Positions 1-12,560 of a stretch of DNA of 64,000 bases are shown here, in pieces. The notes beneath the pieces were generated by a model that did not search any database, was not told where the DNA came from, and was given only the letters and a program-made list of their open reading frames with translations. How positions within the stretch are numbered: position 1 is the first letter of the stretch; the number at the start of each line of letters is the position of its first letter. The position numbers and the translations under genes were made by a program. Source of the stretch: Gavia stellata. Taxonomy: Eukaryota; Chordata; Aves; Gaviiformes; Gaviidae. The DNA lies in assembly GCF_030936135.1 (NCBI RefSeq), contig NC_082610.1, positions 15,820,428 to 15,884,427 of the forward strand. The letters run 5' to 3'.

Positions 1-3000
1 ACACTGCCCACTTTGTTTAAAAGTGGGTCTAAAAATCTCAACCACCCGATTTATCTACAGCTTTGACGAAAGGTAAGTCTCTTGCAGTGAGACTTAGTTA
101 ACTTTAAGCAATATTTTCTTTAATTATTCAACCAGATGTGATCAGATATGAGTCCGCAGACTACTTTCTCTGGCTCCAGTCTAGCAGTTTCCTTAAGAGC
201 AACACTTCCTTGGTGGCAATTTTGAATAAATGTGTTTAGACTCTAAAGTTAATTTGCTCAGTCAAGTACCTGCGTATTGCTATGTAATTTTATTTAATTG
301 AGTACTAATCATTATTCATTATTTCAAAGGAGTAAAATGCTCCTTTTAAAAAAAAAAATTGCATCAACAAAACTTTATTAATATCAAGAACCAAGAAACA
401 GCAAGATGTCTGACCATCTCCTTCAAAGCCTCTACATGGAATGGAAATTAATTTCCAACCAGATTTTCACTTAAAGGCTTACATAAAAAACAAAATATAT
501 TTACATATGTGCTACTCTTCCAAATACATAATATTGAACCATAAAGAAATTTTTTTCTAATGAGGAATTTATAGGTTTCTGCTGAGAAACCTCAGGAGAA
601 TCAATACACTATATTACATCTCTACCAGGACAAAGACTCCCAAAATCTAAAATTAGTTTCCTATCTTAAAGAGCAAGGGATGACTTTAGAGATAAACCCT
701 GTTACCTTAAGCAGAGGTAATCTCACCATCTGCTCATGTAGATGTTAACATTCTTCCCTACTTAAGATGAGTTGCACAACAATTTTTTCAAAAAACCCCA
801 AGGCTTTTAACATTCTATTTATAACTTGTTCTGATGCTAAACAAGCACAGAACCTATTATTTGGTAATTCATTCTTAAGAAATACTTTACAGTTATCACA
901 AAGCAGTACACATAAATTCCCTAGAGTCCAAGCACTAAAAACAGAAGCAATGATAACAAGTCAGACTGTTTCCTACATTCCTTATAAAGTAATGCTGTGA
1001 CATGCAGTAGCCAGAGCTTCCTCAAGACAAGTGCAGTTTTCACAATAACTCCATGCTTATTTTGCCATTAATTGAAAAAATATTTGAGGCATTTGCCTAA
1101 CATTGAATGATAGCTAACTTCAGAATTAAGAAATCTTGCCTGCATACCAGAGATGGTAGCAGTTTTATGGGAAAACTTAGCAAAATAAGACAGCAGTAAT
1201 ATACTATGGAAAGTACTAATCATCTGGAAAGGAATTCATAGCAAGAAATTTGCCACAGCAGGAAAACTGCTTAGCAAGAAAAAATACAAGAACTTTGATG
1301 TTCAAAAGCCCTCTCTGCCAGATGCATTCAGATTGCTACAAATCAAGAAACAACTGAACAGATACTCGTGACATGACCTCTTGAAGTAAGTAAGTCCAAT
1401 ATTTTTTAAAATACTGCTAGGTTTAAATTAGAATTTTTTCAATAATGTGCGCGTAAGTAATCCTGAAAGACTAGTGTTTCAGGTATATAGTTCTATCATG
1501 CTGTCTTCCCACTAAAAACTTAGTAGCTTCTTTAATCTAGTCATCTTAGACACATTAGAAAGTGCCCCCTTACAGATGAGATTAACACCGTTAACCAAAA
1601 AACTGAATCTATTTCATTTCAGGTCATATCTACAGAATCTTCAAAGACAATTTCACTAGCTTAAATACAGGTGCAATTTTTAATTGGACACAAACTCTGA
1701 ACCAGCACTCATTTCTGTTTTGCTCAAATCATTCCGCTCATAAATGCCTAAGCAGTTGTACTGAGACCAGCAACTGCATCTCTTAACTTTGATTTTGAAA
1801 ATTCATTTGCATCTAAAAAGGACAATTTCATCACAAAACCACTGATCTTTAGAGCTAGGTAAGAATATGGCGTTTCCAGTACTAGAACAGAAAGTCTCCA
1901 GGAATGCCTCAAGGTCTTTCAATATTGGCAACAAATCCCTCGAAAAATCTGAAAAGCCTCGGCTGTTTCAGTGCTTATAAAAACACTTAGGAACTTTCTT
2001 ACTTAAATCAATTTTCACCCATGACACTGTGCAGAAGACTGTTACTAGATATGGCATACTTTGTAACTGTAGAACCTTGATTTTTTGGATCAATGTTCCA
2101 AGAGAGACAAAGGGTGCAAGCATCCATCACGATGTTCCAGCCAAATCTTGGTGTAGGCAGCTACAGCTACCTACAGATCATATGTTCTCCTTTGCCACAA
2201 AGTACTCTTCCCTTTCTTGAACCAGCGGTTTCCACCATTAACCACTGCAAGCCACCAGCAGATGTGGAGACATGGAGATTTGGTACAGTATGTTTGCAAG
2301 CTTCTTAAGCATACTTGTGCTGTAATACTCCTCCCCTCAAATTTTAAGCCCAATCATAATTTCATTTAAGTCTATGGAAGAGATAGGGGTCTTAAAGACA
2401 ATTAAATTCTATCCAAGTTTCATAAAAACAAGCAACCCAACACTGTCAAGAACACTGGGTGTCACAGCTAGAAGAAAGCAGTAGCATGAGCTCATATTGT
2501 TGGACTCCACAGATTTATTACCAGAATAATCTTTATAAATGCTTGAATCATGGCAATAAGTCCTTAAAGCCAATCAGTTGAAGACACAAATCAACAAGAA
2601 ACCTGACATTGGTTTCATCAGCTGTAGAACTACTCACCAACTTTTGCATCTCCATATTTCTCCCTATTTTGTTCTCAGCTCTCTAACAGCATACCTGCAA
2701 TTCTGTTCCTGCCCAGTATTTTCTGGATGCAGATACCAGAAAAAGCAATAATGAAGCAACCTGGGATGCCATCAGTTTCATTCTCATGCACTTGGCCAAG
2801 ATATTTTTTTTTTTTCATGCCTTACAGCCAAGCCTATTACCAGCATTGTTTGACAAAGGCTAAGAATTTTAGTTCTGTTGCAATGTTTCTCCTTACAGAA
2901 TAATGCTTTCATATCCATTCCTTTTATTTCAGAAGTTTACTTTCACAAACTTCTTACTGGTTCTCTTGCTTTTCAGCCACCTCTAAAGTAATGCTTTTCT

Positions 3001-3237
3001 CCACATCACCTTTATGATTCACGCTCTATTCCACCAATCCCTCTTTTCAAAGGGTACTTGAAAACACTCATGCAATACAAAATATTCCACACAGAATCAA
3101 AATTAGCTACTGTTTTAGGGTTTGGGTGTTTTATTTTTTAAGTAATGACATTGCCCCAAATATTTTGATTCCCCAGCTGAATAATTTGCCCAGTAAACCA
3201 TGATTTGCAAAATAATTTTACTCCGGAATACCACTCT

Positions 3238-3352
3238 CATGGAACAATTAAGACTGGAAGGGGCCTCAGGGGGTCTCTAGTTCCATTACCTGCTCAAAGC
3301 AGGGTCAGCTATGAGAAGGTGACAAGGATGCTCAGGGCTTTCTCCAGGCAGC
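3238..3352 (-). mobile_element. Old CR1 LINE fragment (3' end)
   Basis: The plus strand shows the reverse complement of a CR1 3' region: a degraded tcatggaacaattaag, then ggaaggggcctcaggggg, then the typical ctgctcaaagcagggtcagc. The terminal octamer repeat is eroded, so the copy is old. Confidence 0.7.
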
Positions 3353-6299
3353 AGTAGCACTGACAAAGTTTTAGTTATTCATACAGTGCAGGCCTGATCA
3401 CAGTAGAGTGTGACAAATTACCTGGAGCATCTAGCTATACTAGTACATCCACTAATGCCAGTAACAGTGGTACTAAGCAGAAGGTAGACAACATTTTAAA
3501 CTACATAACCAATTCAATTAAAAATATAGAAAGCATCTAGAAGGTAGGGAGGGCAGAGAGAAGAGCAAAGAAACGTTTGTGCTCTCTGCCTTAATTACCC
3601 TAATACAGATGCCCAAACACCTTCCATATAGTTTTACAACATTCTACAGCACAGACAGAGGACCATGGTAAAACCCCAAATTTTCTGAAGTTACACGCCT
3701 GAAGTAAGCCCTGCAAATATCCTCCTAATGTCACAAAGCATGCAAAATGCAGGAAGTTCATGATGCAATGTCCAGTGGCTATTAACACAGGGAGATGAAA
3801 ACAACCCTCCCCCACAAAGATCCTATTCTATTCCCCGTGCAGCAATGCACAGTATACACCTTCAACAGAACATAGTCAAAACCATTAGTAGAATAGGGAG
3901 GCAAAACCATGCCACCACAGCTCTGTCCCAGATTTAACTCAGTTATTAGTATTAGTATCAACCTACCAGTCTAACCAAATGCAATTCTGCTGCAGTAGCC
4001 AAATTATTTCTACCACTTGCTTTAGCAGATGAGTTTCCCCTCAGGCAGGAAACTTGCACAGTTTCAGTTATAACCAGCAGACGCTTCTCAGTCACAAATC
4101 TAGTATTTATGTAAGTATTAAGCAGAACTGTTGATTATTAATTGACAGAACAAATGCACTGTTCACATGTACCTTTTTGCTTTATACATTAGAAAATACT
4201 AAATGCTTATTAGACATATTGATTCAATGATTACTTTTTTTTTTAAGCACTACACAGGCAGGAAATTGAACAGGATGGCTATACTCAGACCAAAGGTTCA
4301 TCTCGTCCTTAACTTGTCTGTAAGGGTGGCTTCAGAAATGCAAATGGAAAAACGTTAAACAAGGCAAGCATGTAATGACACTTCCTCAAAATACTCTTCT
4401 AGTCTCTACTCATTTGCCACTCAAGGACTTCCTGAATCCTGAGGTAAATTCTCTAATATTAAAGACCCCTGATGGATTTTTGCTCCAAGAATTTGTTCGG
4501 CTGCATGCTGAACTCATGTAAACTTTCAGCACTTGCCTCATAACTCAGCACTGTCACCACACTCTGCTTTTCTGCTGTGACTACCATCTAAGTGGAAAAC
4601 CATATTGGTTATCAATGACCTGTTCTCCATGTGACTCCTGTAACTATTAACATCAACTACAATATTGAAACCTACAAGCTTCAAACTCTGTATGGACCAA
4701 ATCATTTCACCTACGTCATCATGCAGTAACCAACCTCGAGATCTGAGCTAGTGACATACTCATAACACAAATATCATGAGGTCCTCATACACTACATAGG
4801 CCAAGTTTCCAACTATGGTTGGTTTTTTTTAAGTGATGTTTTGTTTAAACCTTTAATACTACACATCTGAAAATTATAAGTTACATGAAATATACAGACA
4901 CACCTTCTCTCTCTACTTCAATTTCCTCAATGAAAGCACTCTGAAGTGACCACCACTTGGAACAAACTAAACTGACTCTAAGTAAATAATTTCAGGTTGC
5001 ATTTCTACTAAGGTATAGATCAAAGTAATATTTCTCATAACCTTTTTTGAATGTAAGCTTTGAGGAAATTATTTTATTCTAAGTCTTTTATAGATTAAGT
5101 GAGGTTTATCGTTACTGGCATGCTTTGAAACATTTCCTCCTTCACTTACTTATCCAGTCTGGAAACAACTTCTGCATTCTTCTGCAAAATCTGACATCAC
5201 AGCAACCTTCTTGTGTACAAAGAGGCTGGATGAATGCTGTATTAGATGACTGACGTTATTGACCACTGCTGATAATAACTGAACTCTGGCTCTAATAAGT
5301 AATTACACATCCACATCTTTTACTTAAAATAGAGGAATATGTTTACAGTTACACTTCCACAAAGCAAAAAATTTACATTTGTGCTATACCGTCTCATGTT
5401 TAAGTTTGTTGTACTATTCTAAAAATAAATAAATACCACAGCAATTTCTGCACTAACTGCAGACACTAAAAGGCAATAGTTCTGAAATAAAAAGTGGAAG
5501 ATCATTACCTGAATGTCGTTAAAGCTAACCTTAAAACACATACTACATTCTACGAATTCTAGTCATGTTAGCATTATGCTTACACTGTCCTACCTATCAA
5601 TGTTAATTTATTGCCATTTTTAAAGCATCCCTAAGATAGCCTTAGATTGTTCAAGAGTTTAAAAGACAAACAACACACAATCCTACTCTAATCTAGCATT
5701 CATTTTTCTAGATAGCCCCATAGTGGTCTGGTTTTGGTCCCACATCAAAGCCTAACACAACCAAAAAACCACCAAAACATCACGTCAGCATTTTTACTTT
5801 TTAAGCAACATTTTAATTAAATTTTCTTCAGCTAAGTAGCAGCTATAATAGGAGCACTGGATAAGAAATATCACCAGTTTCAAGTTGACTTAGTTTGAGA
5901 AGTAAGAACCAGAGGAACACAGATTCAGAAAAGATTTTTTCACTTGACATTTTGAAATGCATCATTTTCCACTTAAGGCATGCAATTTTCTTTGTTGCTA
6001 CGTAGAGAGCTACTCAGAAAAAGATAAAAATAACTACATCATCAATTTACCTTTATATACATTGATTATCTGTACTGATGAACCTTTACATTTGAGTTCT
6101 TAATGATGACAATAATACTCCAAAAGGGAAGAAGAACCTCAAGTTTCTAAACCAGGACTACTATTATGTTGCAAGTAAGTAGGACAAATCTATTTTGTTA
6201 AATCAATCAGAATTTTAAATCTTTCTTGAGACCTCCTATGTATTTTTTATAAAGAAGCATCATTATGTAAAAGACTGTTCAACTGCAGCACAACATTTA

Positions 6300-6370
6300 A
6301 GAAGATGGGACTCTAAATAGTTTATCTTAAAGGTATTTTCCAACCTAAACAATTCTATGATTCTACGATT
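6300..6370 (+). mobile_element. CR1 LINE 3' end fragment
   Basis: It contains ttttccaacctaaacaattc followed by two degenerate copies of the CR1 terminal repeat (tatgattc, tacgatta). Only the last 70 or so bases survive. Confidence 0.75.
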
Positions 6371-7964
6371 ACTCTCTTGGTTTATTTCTTCTTCCCCAAT
6401 AAAAGGCCATTTAACTTCAAATATTTGTTACTTTACTTCTCCCACTCCCTTTCTCTTTTATGCAACTTTCTTTCACTGTCTGTTTATTGTTACCAGTTTC
6501 ACTTCAACTTGCTTTCTTTTTTTTTTTCTTTAAATTAACTTGGTGGGCATTATAGTCCCATTCCCCACACCCCCAAATACAGTAAGTGAGCCCAATTTAA
6601 GCAACTTCTCTTCCTCTCAGGTGCATAAAAAAAGTTTTTTCCAGGCCCACTCTCAGTGTTGGAGGAATGAAGGACACAACTGCCTTCAAAGCTAACAAAA
6701 CCAACTAACAAAATACTTTCGTCTGTCAGATTTCATTCTCTCCGCCCCATTTCTGCTTCCCCTTTGGATTCTTCATAAATCATCCATCACTACTACTCTT
6801 GAACACAGTTTATATTCTAAGTAGGTATTGCACAACATCTTGTACAAAGATCACACATTTTTTTTCTTGACTTTTCAGTTCCCTTTGGAAAAAGGTTTGT
6901 GTTAAACATGCCAGGTTGTTATTTAAAACCTCTGCGTCTCTCCCCTGCCTCAAATCAGCTTAACTGCACAATGCTCTAGGACCACATTTGCAGTAATGCA
7001 ATGATGAGGAAGAGCATCAGAATCTTTCTTTTGAGTGCATCTTACTACCATATCCTCTTTCCCCAACAACAGCAGCGTAGCTGTTAGTGGGAGGTTACCT
7101 GTGCTAACACAGATGCAGGTATACGTTTTTTTAATTGCACTGACGCAGAATAAACTCGATCAAGTTGTGAACAGTAAGCCAGTTACATGCTTCCATGTAT
7201 TACTACCAATACCCGAAAAGCTCCCAGAGGAAACAGCAGAGCTGTTAAAGGATCAACTTTGTAAACAGCCAAGTTCCGTGGAACCACAGCAACGCACCAA
7301 CCCGAGGTTAGCTAACCCACTCAAAAAGCCAACAGAAGATTAAAAGGGAATGTAAAGCCGGTGGGTCTCCGCGGCGACAGCCAAGGTCCCCCCCCACGGG
7401 GCGAGCGCTCCGGCTCCCTAAAGCCTTCCCAAGTGCCTCCTGCTCAGCGCCAGCTGACAGCTGCCTGCCGCCCCGCAGATTCACCCCCAGGTACGGGCAG
7501 CACCTCCGAGAGCCGGAGTGCCACGGAGTGCCACGGAGCGCGGGCAGCTCCTCCCGACGCCTCGGAATTACCGCTCCGCGTCGGAAGCGGCGCCGCTCCA
7601 GCGCCCCAAACACCGCAGTTAGCCGGTGAGGTACTTCCAGCGGGCAGCGCCTTCGCCGCCGCCTCCCGGCTCGCAGGAGCCCGCACGGACACGAAGCGGC
7701 GGGGACGAGCCGCGCGGGCAGGCTGACCCCGGCCCCGTTGCCCACCCGCCACCGCGGCCCGAGCCCCGGGCCCCGCCGCTCGCAGGTGCCGCCCCGGCGG
7801 CGCGGGGAACACTGCCCCCCCCCCCGGGCCCGGAGCCGCGCCGAGGCCGAGCCGGCAGCGGAGAGCGCCCGGAGGCCGAGGGTGGCGGCGCCGCGACCCC
7901 TGAGGGAGGAGAGGGCGAAGCGGGGGAAGGGGGAGCAAGAGGACATCGTCAGGGAGAGACGAGA

Positions 7965-8006
7965 CGGGACGGGACGGGTCCAAACGGAAGGAGGGAGGGA
8001 GGGAGC
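7965..8006 (+). repeat. Purine-rich short tandem repeats (GACGG)n and (GGAG)n
   Basis: Pentamers gagac/gggac repeat about five times, followed by a gggagggagg tetramer run. They lie inside the CpG island and are purine-rich on the plus strand. Confidence 0.6.
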
Positions 8007-8050
8007 TCCAGCCTCGTCCCGACATCCAGCGGCGGGCTCCCCGCGCCTAC

Positions 8051-8180
8051 CTCGCGGCGCCGCTGCCCCGCAGCAACGGCCATTTCCCTTCTTCCCTCCT
8101 GCCGCCGCCGCCGCCGCCGGGAACGCGCGCGCCAGGCTAGAAGCAACCCCCTCCCGCCGCTTAACCGCCGCCGCCGTGCG
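8051..8180 (-). other. Candidate alternative first exon (5'UTR) on the minus strand
   Basis: Bounded on the 3' side by donor CGCGAG|GTAGGC. The 5' edge is placed just inside the ETS site and GC boxes. It includes a (CCG)n run at 8101-8119. It is probably non-coding, and I propose it as PIK3C2A 5'UTR only because that gene is expected to the left. Confidence 0.4.
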
Positions 8181-11100
8181 CTCACTTCCGGCCCCGGCCC
8201 GCAGCGCTGGGGCGGGGCAAGGGGCGGGGCGCGGGCCTGAGGAGATGGGCGGGGGGCGGGGCGCGGCGCCGGCCGCTTCACTCGGACCCTGCCCCGGGCG
8301 CCCGCCCGGCCGCCACCTCACCTGTCCCCCCCGCCGCCTCCGCTCGGGCGGCGCGGCACGTTGCGGAGCGCGGCCGGCAGCGGGGGCCCACTCCCGCCGG
8401 GGAAACGGGGCGGTAGCGGCCGGCGGGGGCCCGGCTGCCGCCGTCGCCGCTGTGGCGGCCGGGCCCCTTCGGCCACGGCAGCGGGGGCTGGGTGGCTCTG
8501 AGGTGCCCCTCCGTCATTTCCTCCCCTTATCGGCCCATCTTCCCGAGAACGCTCGGCGTGACTGGGGACTTGCGCAACGCACCAGAAGCGTCCGTGCCGG
8601 AGGCTGGAGCTGGGCCGCGAAAGAAGGAACTTCCTCCGCCGCTGCCCGCGCCCGCCGGGGCCAGAAAACTCCTCGGAGGAGGAGGGCGAGAGTGACGGCC
8701 GAGAAACCAGGGCGCTCCGCGGCACGCGGGCCTTCGCTGTGGAAAGAAATGCTTCCGTCACTCGCCAGTTGCCTCCAGTGGTCTGGAACAGCACGTCCCA
8801 CTGAACGGAATTCTGCTCAATTGAACTTCAGAAGCTACTTGGCCGGCCCCGGCAGATCCCTGCTGTCAACTCCGGCCTTCCTGACATACCAACACGTCTC
8901 AAAAAGGCAGTATTTTGGTCTGACCTTCACAATAGCTTCAAAAGAATGCAATGCTTTGAGTATGCTCGGAAGTATTGCATGTGGGATTTTATACAAAGTT
9001 TAGACAATGGGCCTTTCATAAGATCAAATTAAAAGTTGTAACGGGCATTTAGAAGTAACAATACCATTTTTAATGTAGATGCAAAAGAGTTCCAGGGAGA
9101 GTAATTTTATATTCTGTCCACTCAGGGAATACTACTTAAAATAATCAAAGAATTCAGTTTATGCCTAGTGGCATTTTATTCAGCCCTTTTAGCACACTGA
9201 AGTTCCAAAAAATACAAAATGCTTACTGACACATAGAAGACACGTGAAAAAGTGTCAGTTTAGAAGCTACAATAATAAATGAATTAATAAAAATAAGTCA
9301 TGAATACATTGCTGGCAGCAACATTTTCTGTGTCATTATACATAAACCCCACCATTTTTGCATCTAAGCATTTTCTATCCGATAAATCTTGACCTAGCAC
9401 CATTAAGGTCAATGAAAGCCCTTGCAGGTGACTTCCACAGGAGCAAAATGGAGACCTGGAAGGCTGACACAAAATGTGTTCCTGTAGAAGCATCACAGGC
9501 GTGACGCTTTAATTACACAGATGAAAAAAATTACCAGAGTTCTTACTACCCTTGTCATCCAAGCTATCAAGAATGTGTCAGACTGTCAGTTATTAAGAGG
9601 AGAAATCAATCCTTTCTAATGCCAATCCAGTATTGACAATCAATAAGGCAATTTGGTTCCAATTTTGAACGCAGAACGGAGCATCAGTAGAAGACATCTA
9701 CTTTTCTCTCAAGATCCAGGTTTCTTTCCAGACCGTCTGTCCAAATACATCTTCTTTCCAGATTGCATTTCAGATTTTTTTGTCCTGGCAGTCACGTCTC
9801 CTGCCCACCTCTTCTATTGGGCTCCTGCAGTGATCCTGGCCAGAAGACCACTGTACGTGGAGGAGTTAGTGACCCACGTAACAATGAGACGGAGGCCTGT
9901 GCCATGCCGTGCAGCGCTGCCCGTACAGCCTGGCCTTCACACCTGTGCTGGGCTGTGCGTAACCCTCGGCTGCAGGATGCACTTTGTGGCTCATTCTAAG
10001 AGGAGTCTGCAGGCAGCTCCCACTTGGTACTGGCAATTACACCTTGCCTTCATCTAACAGTGCATCAAGAGGTTCCCGTGTAAATATCCTTTCTGTTCAG
10101 CAGTAGAAATGATGGATAGAACTGTTTTCTTGTAGGAAAATCCTACAATGACTGAAACGGGAAACCCTTTTCCATGGATGGGGTCTGCAGAGTATGCCAT
10201 GCCTGTTTGATGCTGCACAACTGAGGGTTCCCAGCATCTATAGGAGTGTAGGATTATCTGTGCTATCCTCTCTTTCTTCACAGTGCTGGCTCTAATAAAC
10301 AGCAGTTTAAATGATACTTTACAGAGACAGAGTGCCTTTCTGCCTGGGATCCAACAGACTAGCATGTCCCAGTGCAAAACAGTTCCCATGGTGTTTGCAC
10401 TGCTTTCCCTCTCACACACAGGTCACATTAAACTGCTCTGGATTACGCCACTGACTCTCTGGCCACAGGGTTTCATCCCGGGACAATCATTTTTCTATGT
10501 TTCATCCATCACCAACCAAAGAGGTGTTCATCTGCTTAGGCTACGATTTCAACAAGATCATGACTATTTGACTGACTAACCTCCATCACATTACATAATA
10601 CATGACAGCATGACCAAGTCAAATATGAATCATAAAAGACAAGATAGGAAAGATGGTGTGGTTCATTCTACAGATCAGTGCAGAATTTTAGACTATCAAG
10701 CCTGTCTACCAGTCCCATGATAACTGTAAGAACCTCCTGTGACTTTCCTTAGAAATTATTTCCTTCTTGTCAGGTAATTTTCCTGCTATTTTGCATGTAT
10801 TTTAATAACTTCAGCCCATCCTTTTTAGCAGTATCCCATTTTTGCAAAATATTCTAGGTTACAAAGGATTACATAAAACCCAAATTCCACTTGATGTTAA
10901 ATAGGTACTGATTTGCTTTTGTCACACTAAATTACAAACTGAATATGCTATTCCTTCCTTGGTTTTCACCCCTTACAATGAAAAGCAACTCCAACGCCGG
11001 TACTTTTGCCTCTGCTTTCGCAGTTTCTCAGCTACATTCACATTAAATAAATACCAATTATCAGGTGCACTCTAGAAGCAGTACCAGCCAGTTTTAGAAA

Positions 11101-12234
11101 TAGCATTTGTATATCAGATGCCACGGAGCATTCTCTGCAGCTTGGCAGCCAAAATAGTTCTGCTGCAGGAGAGAGAACTGCTTGGCATTGCAAGCCCAGT
11201 TTTTAGGTAAAATGACACTATCCCCTAGGTAGTTGAGTCAATGAGGGGAACAATGACATAGCCTGCAGACTTGCTTATGAATGGGTAATTACAAGTTACA
11301 CATTTCCACATGAAAACATTACATCAGTTTTAAAGTATTTCTTATACAGGAAGTTATTAAAATGTCCATGTAAATACAATGCACAAGGTGTGTGTCTCAG
11401 CAGTCTCACTACCTTGCTACTATTTATGTTGTCTGTGATACATTGACCAAATGCCACAGTTGTCCTGAGAGTTTTCAGGAGACACTTGGTAAAGCTGTGT
11501 CTTGTGGAAAAAAAAAAAAAAAAAAGTGTGTTGTAGATAGACAAGCAGTAAAAATCCATACAATTTTATTCAGTAACATTTTTATTAAAATTTAAATTGT
11601 ATACTACAGGCAGAAAAAACATGAGATAATTTGGTCAAATCTGTGCAGAAAGTGCGTGCTGTGCTCACTACCCTGATACTCAAAACTTCATAAAAGAATT
11701 CCAACACCACATATGCAAAAATCAAATCAACTTGTTGTAATTAACTATACTGACACTGGTATTAACTGGAAATATGACAAACTGCCCCTGGCAGATGCCT
11801 TTTAAAACAATACTTAGGATACAAGGAAGCTTGATGTATACCCAGATCAAAAGGACAGCTACATGTAACAAAGCGTTAACAAATGTGTTTCGGGAAGATA
11901 ACACATGGGAAGTAAAAAAAACAAACCAAAAAAACCCAACTTTAAAACCAAATTGCCTTCATTTTCTTCTCAGCCTAAAATGCATTTATGTAAGCCCTCC
12001 AAATTTAACAGCAGAACACCTTACTTTAACAACTGGAATTGCTAATTGCCTTTAACTAATTGGAAGGAATAAACTTGATGTCTATAGTTAAGAGTATCCT
12101 CTTTGTGAATGAGAAATTATTAGCAGACGCACATTAAAGAACAAATGTGTTTCCTCTGACAATAGGAAGATGGAGCATATTGTACCAAGGACAAAAACCT
12201 CTTTGCAGATACCATGACGTGTATCAGAACATGG

Positions 12235-12560
12235 TACCTACTTTGTGCAACACGTCCGTTCCATGGAAATTCCCAAACATCTGTTCATCGGGGTGGGGAC
12301 TGCAACACAAAGCTCCCGTCCCGCTGATACACTCTCCTCAGCACAGACCACGCATGGGCGTCTCACTGCCTCGTGGAGCGGTCTGGGGAAACGGCAGTGC
12401 AGGGGCTCACAGCTCGGCAGGGCGGCCAACGCTGCGTTTTGCCCAGGTGCGAGCACCCAGCCTAAACATCGGAGTCCCAGCGCAATTCAAAGAAACCCCA
12501 TGCAGTTGTCGCAAGCGGCGAGCTATGCTCAACGCTGTAGCTATCCTTGTGTGTGTGGCC
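12235..12560. promoter_or_regulatory. Isolated CpG-rich islet (possible enhancer or minor promoter)
   Basis: About twenty CpG dinucleotides in roughly 300 bases, inside AT-rich DNA where CpG is otherwise scarce. Overlapping ORFs on both strands (12147-12620 plus, 12238-12456 minus) look like composition effects. The role is unknown. Confidence 0.4.

Larger units (their letters stand above)
1..7300. other. AT-rich non-coding DNA, probable PIK3C2A intron
   Basis: Only short chance ORFs are present and none resembles a known protein. Two CR1 fragments are listed separately. If the PIK3C2A assignment of either CpG island is right, this stretch is intronic and the gene's coding exons begin to the left of base 1. 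Confidence 0.6.
7360..8760. promoter_or_regulatory. CpG island with minus-strand promoter signals
   Basis: About 1.4 kb of CpG-dense DNA. GC boxes lie at 8209-8217, 8221-8229 and twice within 8247-8261. An ETS/GABPA-type site (CCGGAAGT on the minus strand) is at 8184-8191, a YY1-like site (AAATGGCCG, minus) at 8077-8085, and a minus-strand donor CGCGAG|GTAGGC at 8051. This order (GC boxes, ETS, YY1, donor) fits a leftward promoter. It may be the internal PIK3C2A promoter, since human PIK3C2A also has a second, more downstream start; that link is inferred. A second minus-strand donor, ACAG|GTGAGG, is at 8322. Confidence 0.7.

Noticed and set aside
7308..9003. Long overlapping ORFs on both strands (337 codons minus at 7308-8321, 421 codons plus at 7738-9003, and others)
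   Set aside because: They sit in a CpG island, overlap in several frames, have low-complexity Arg/Pro/Ala/Gly content and match no family. High GC removes stop codons by chance.
9653..10057. 134-codon ORF
   Set aside because: Overlaps another frame over the CpG-enriched patch, with no recognisable protein and no splice support.
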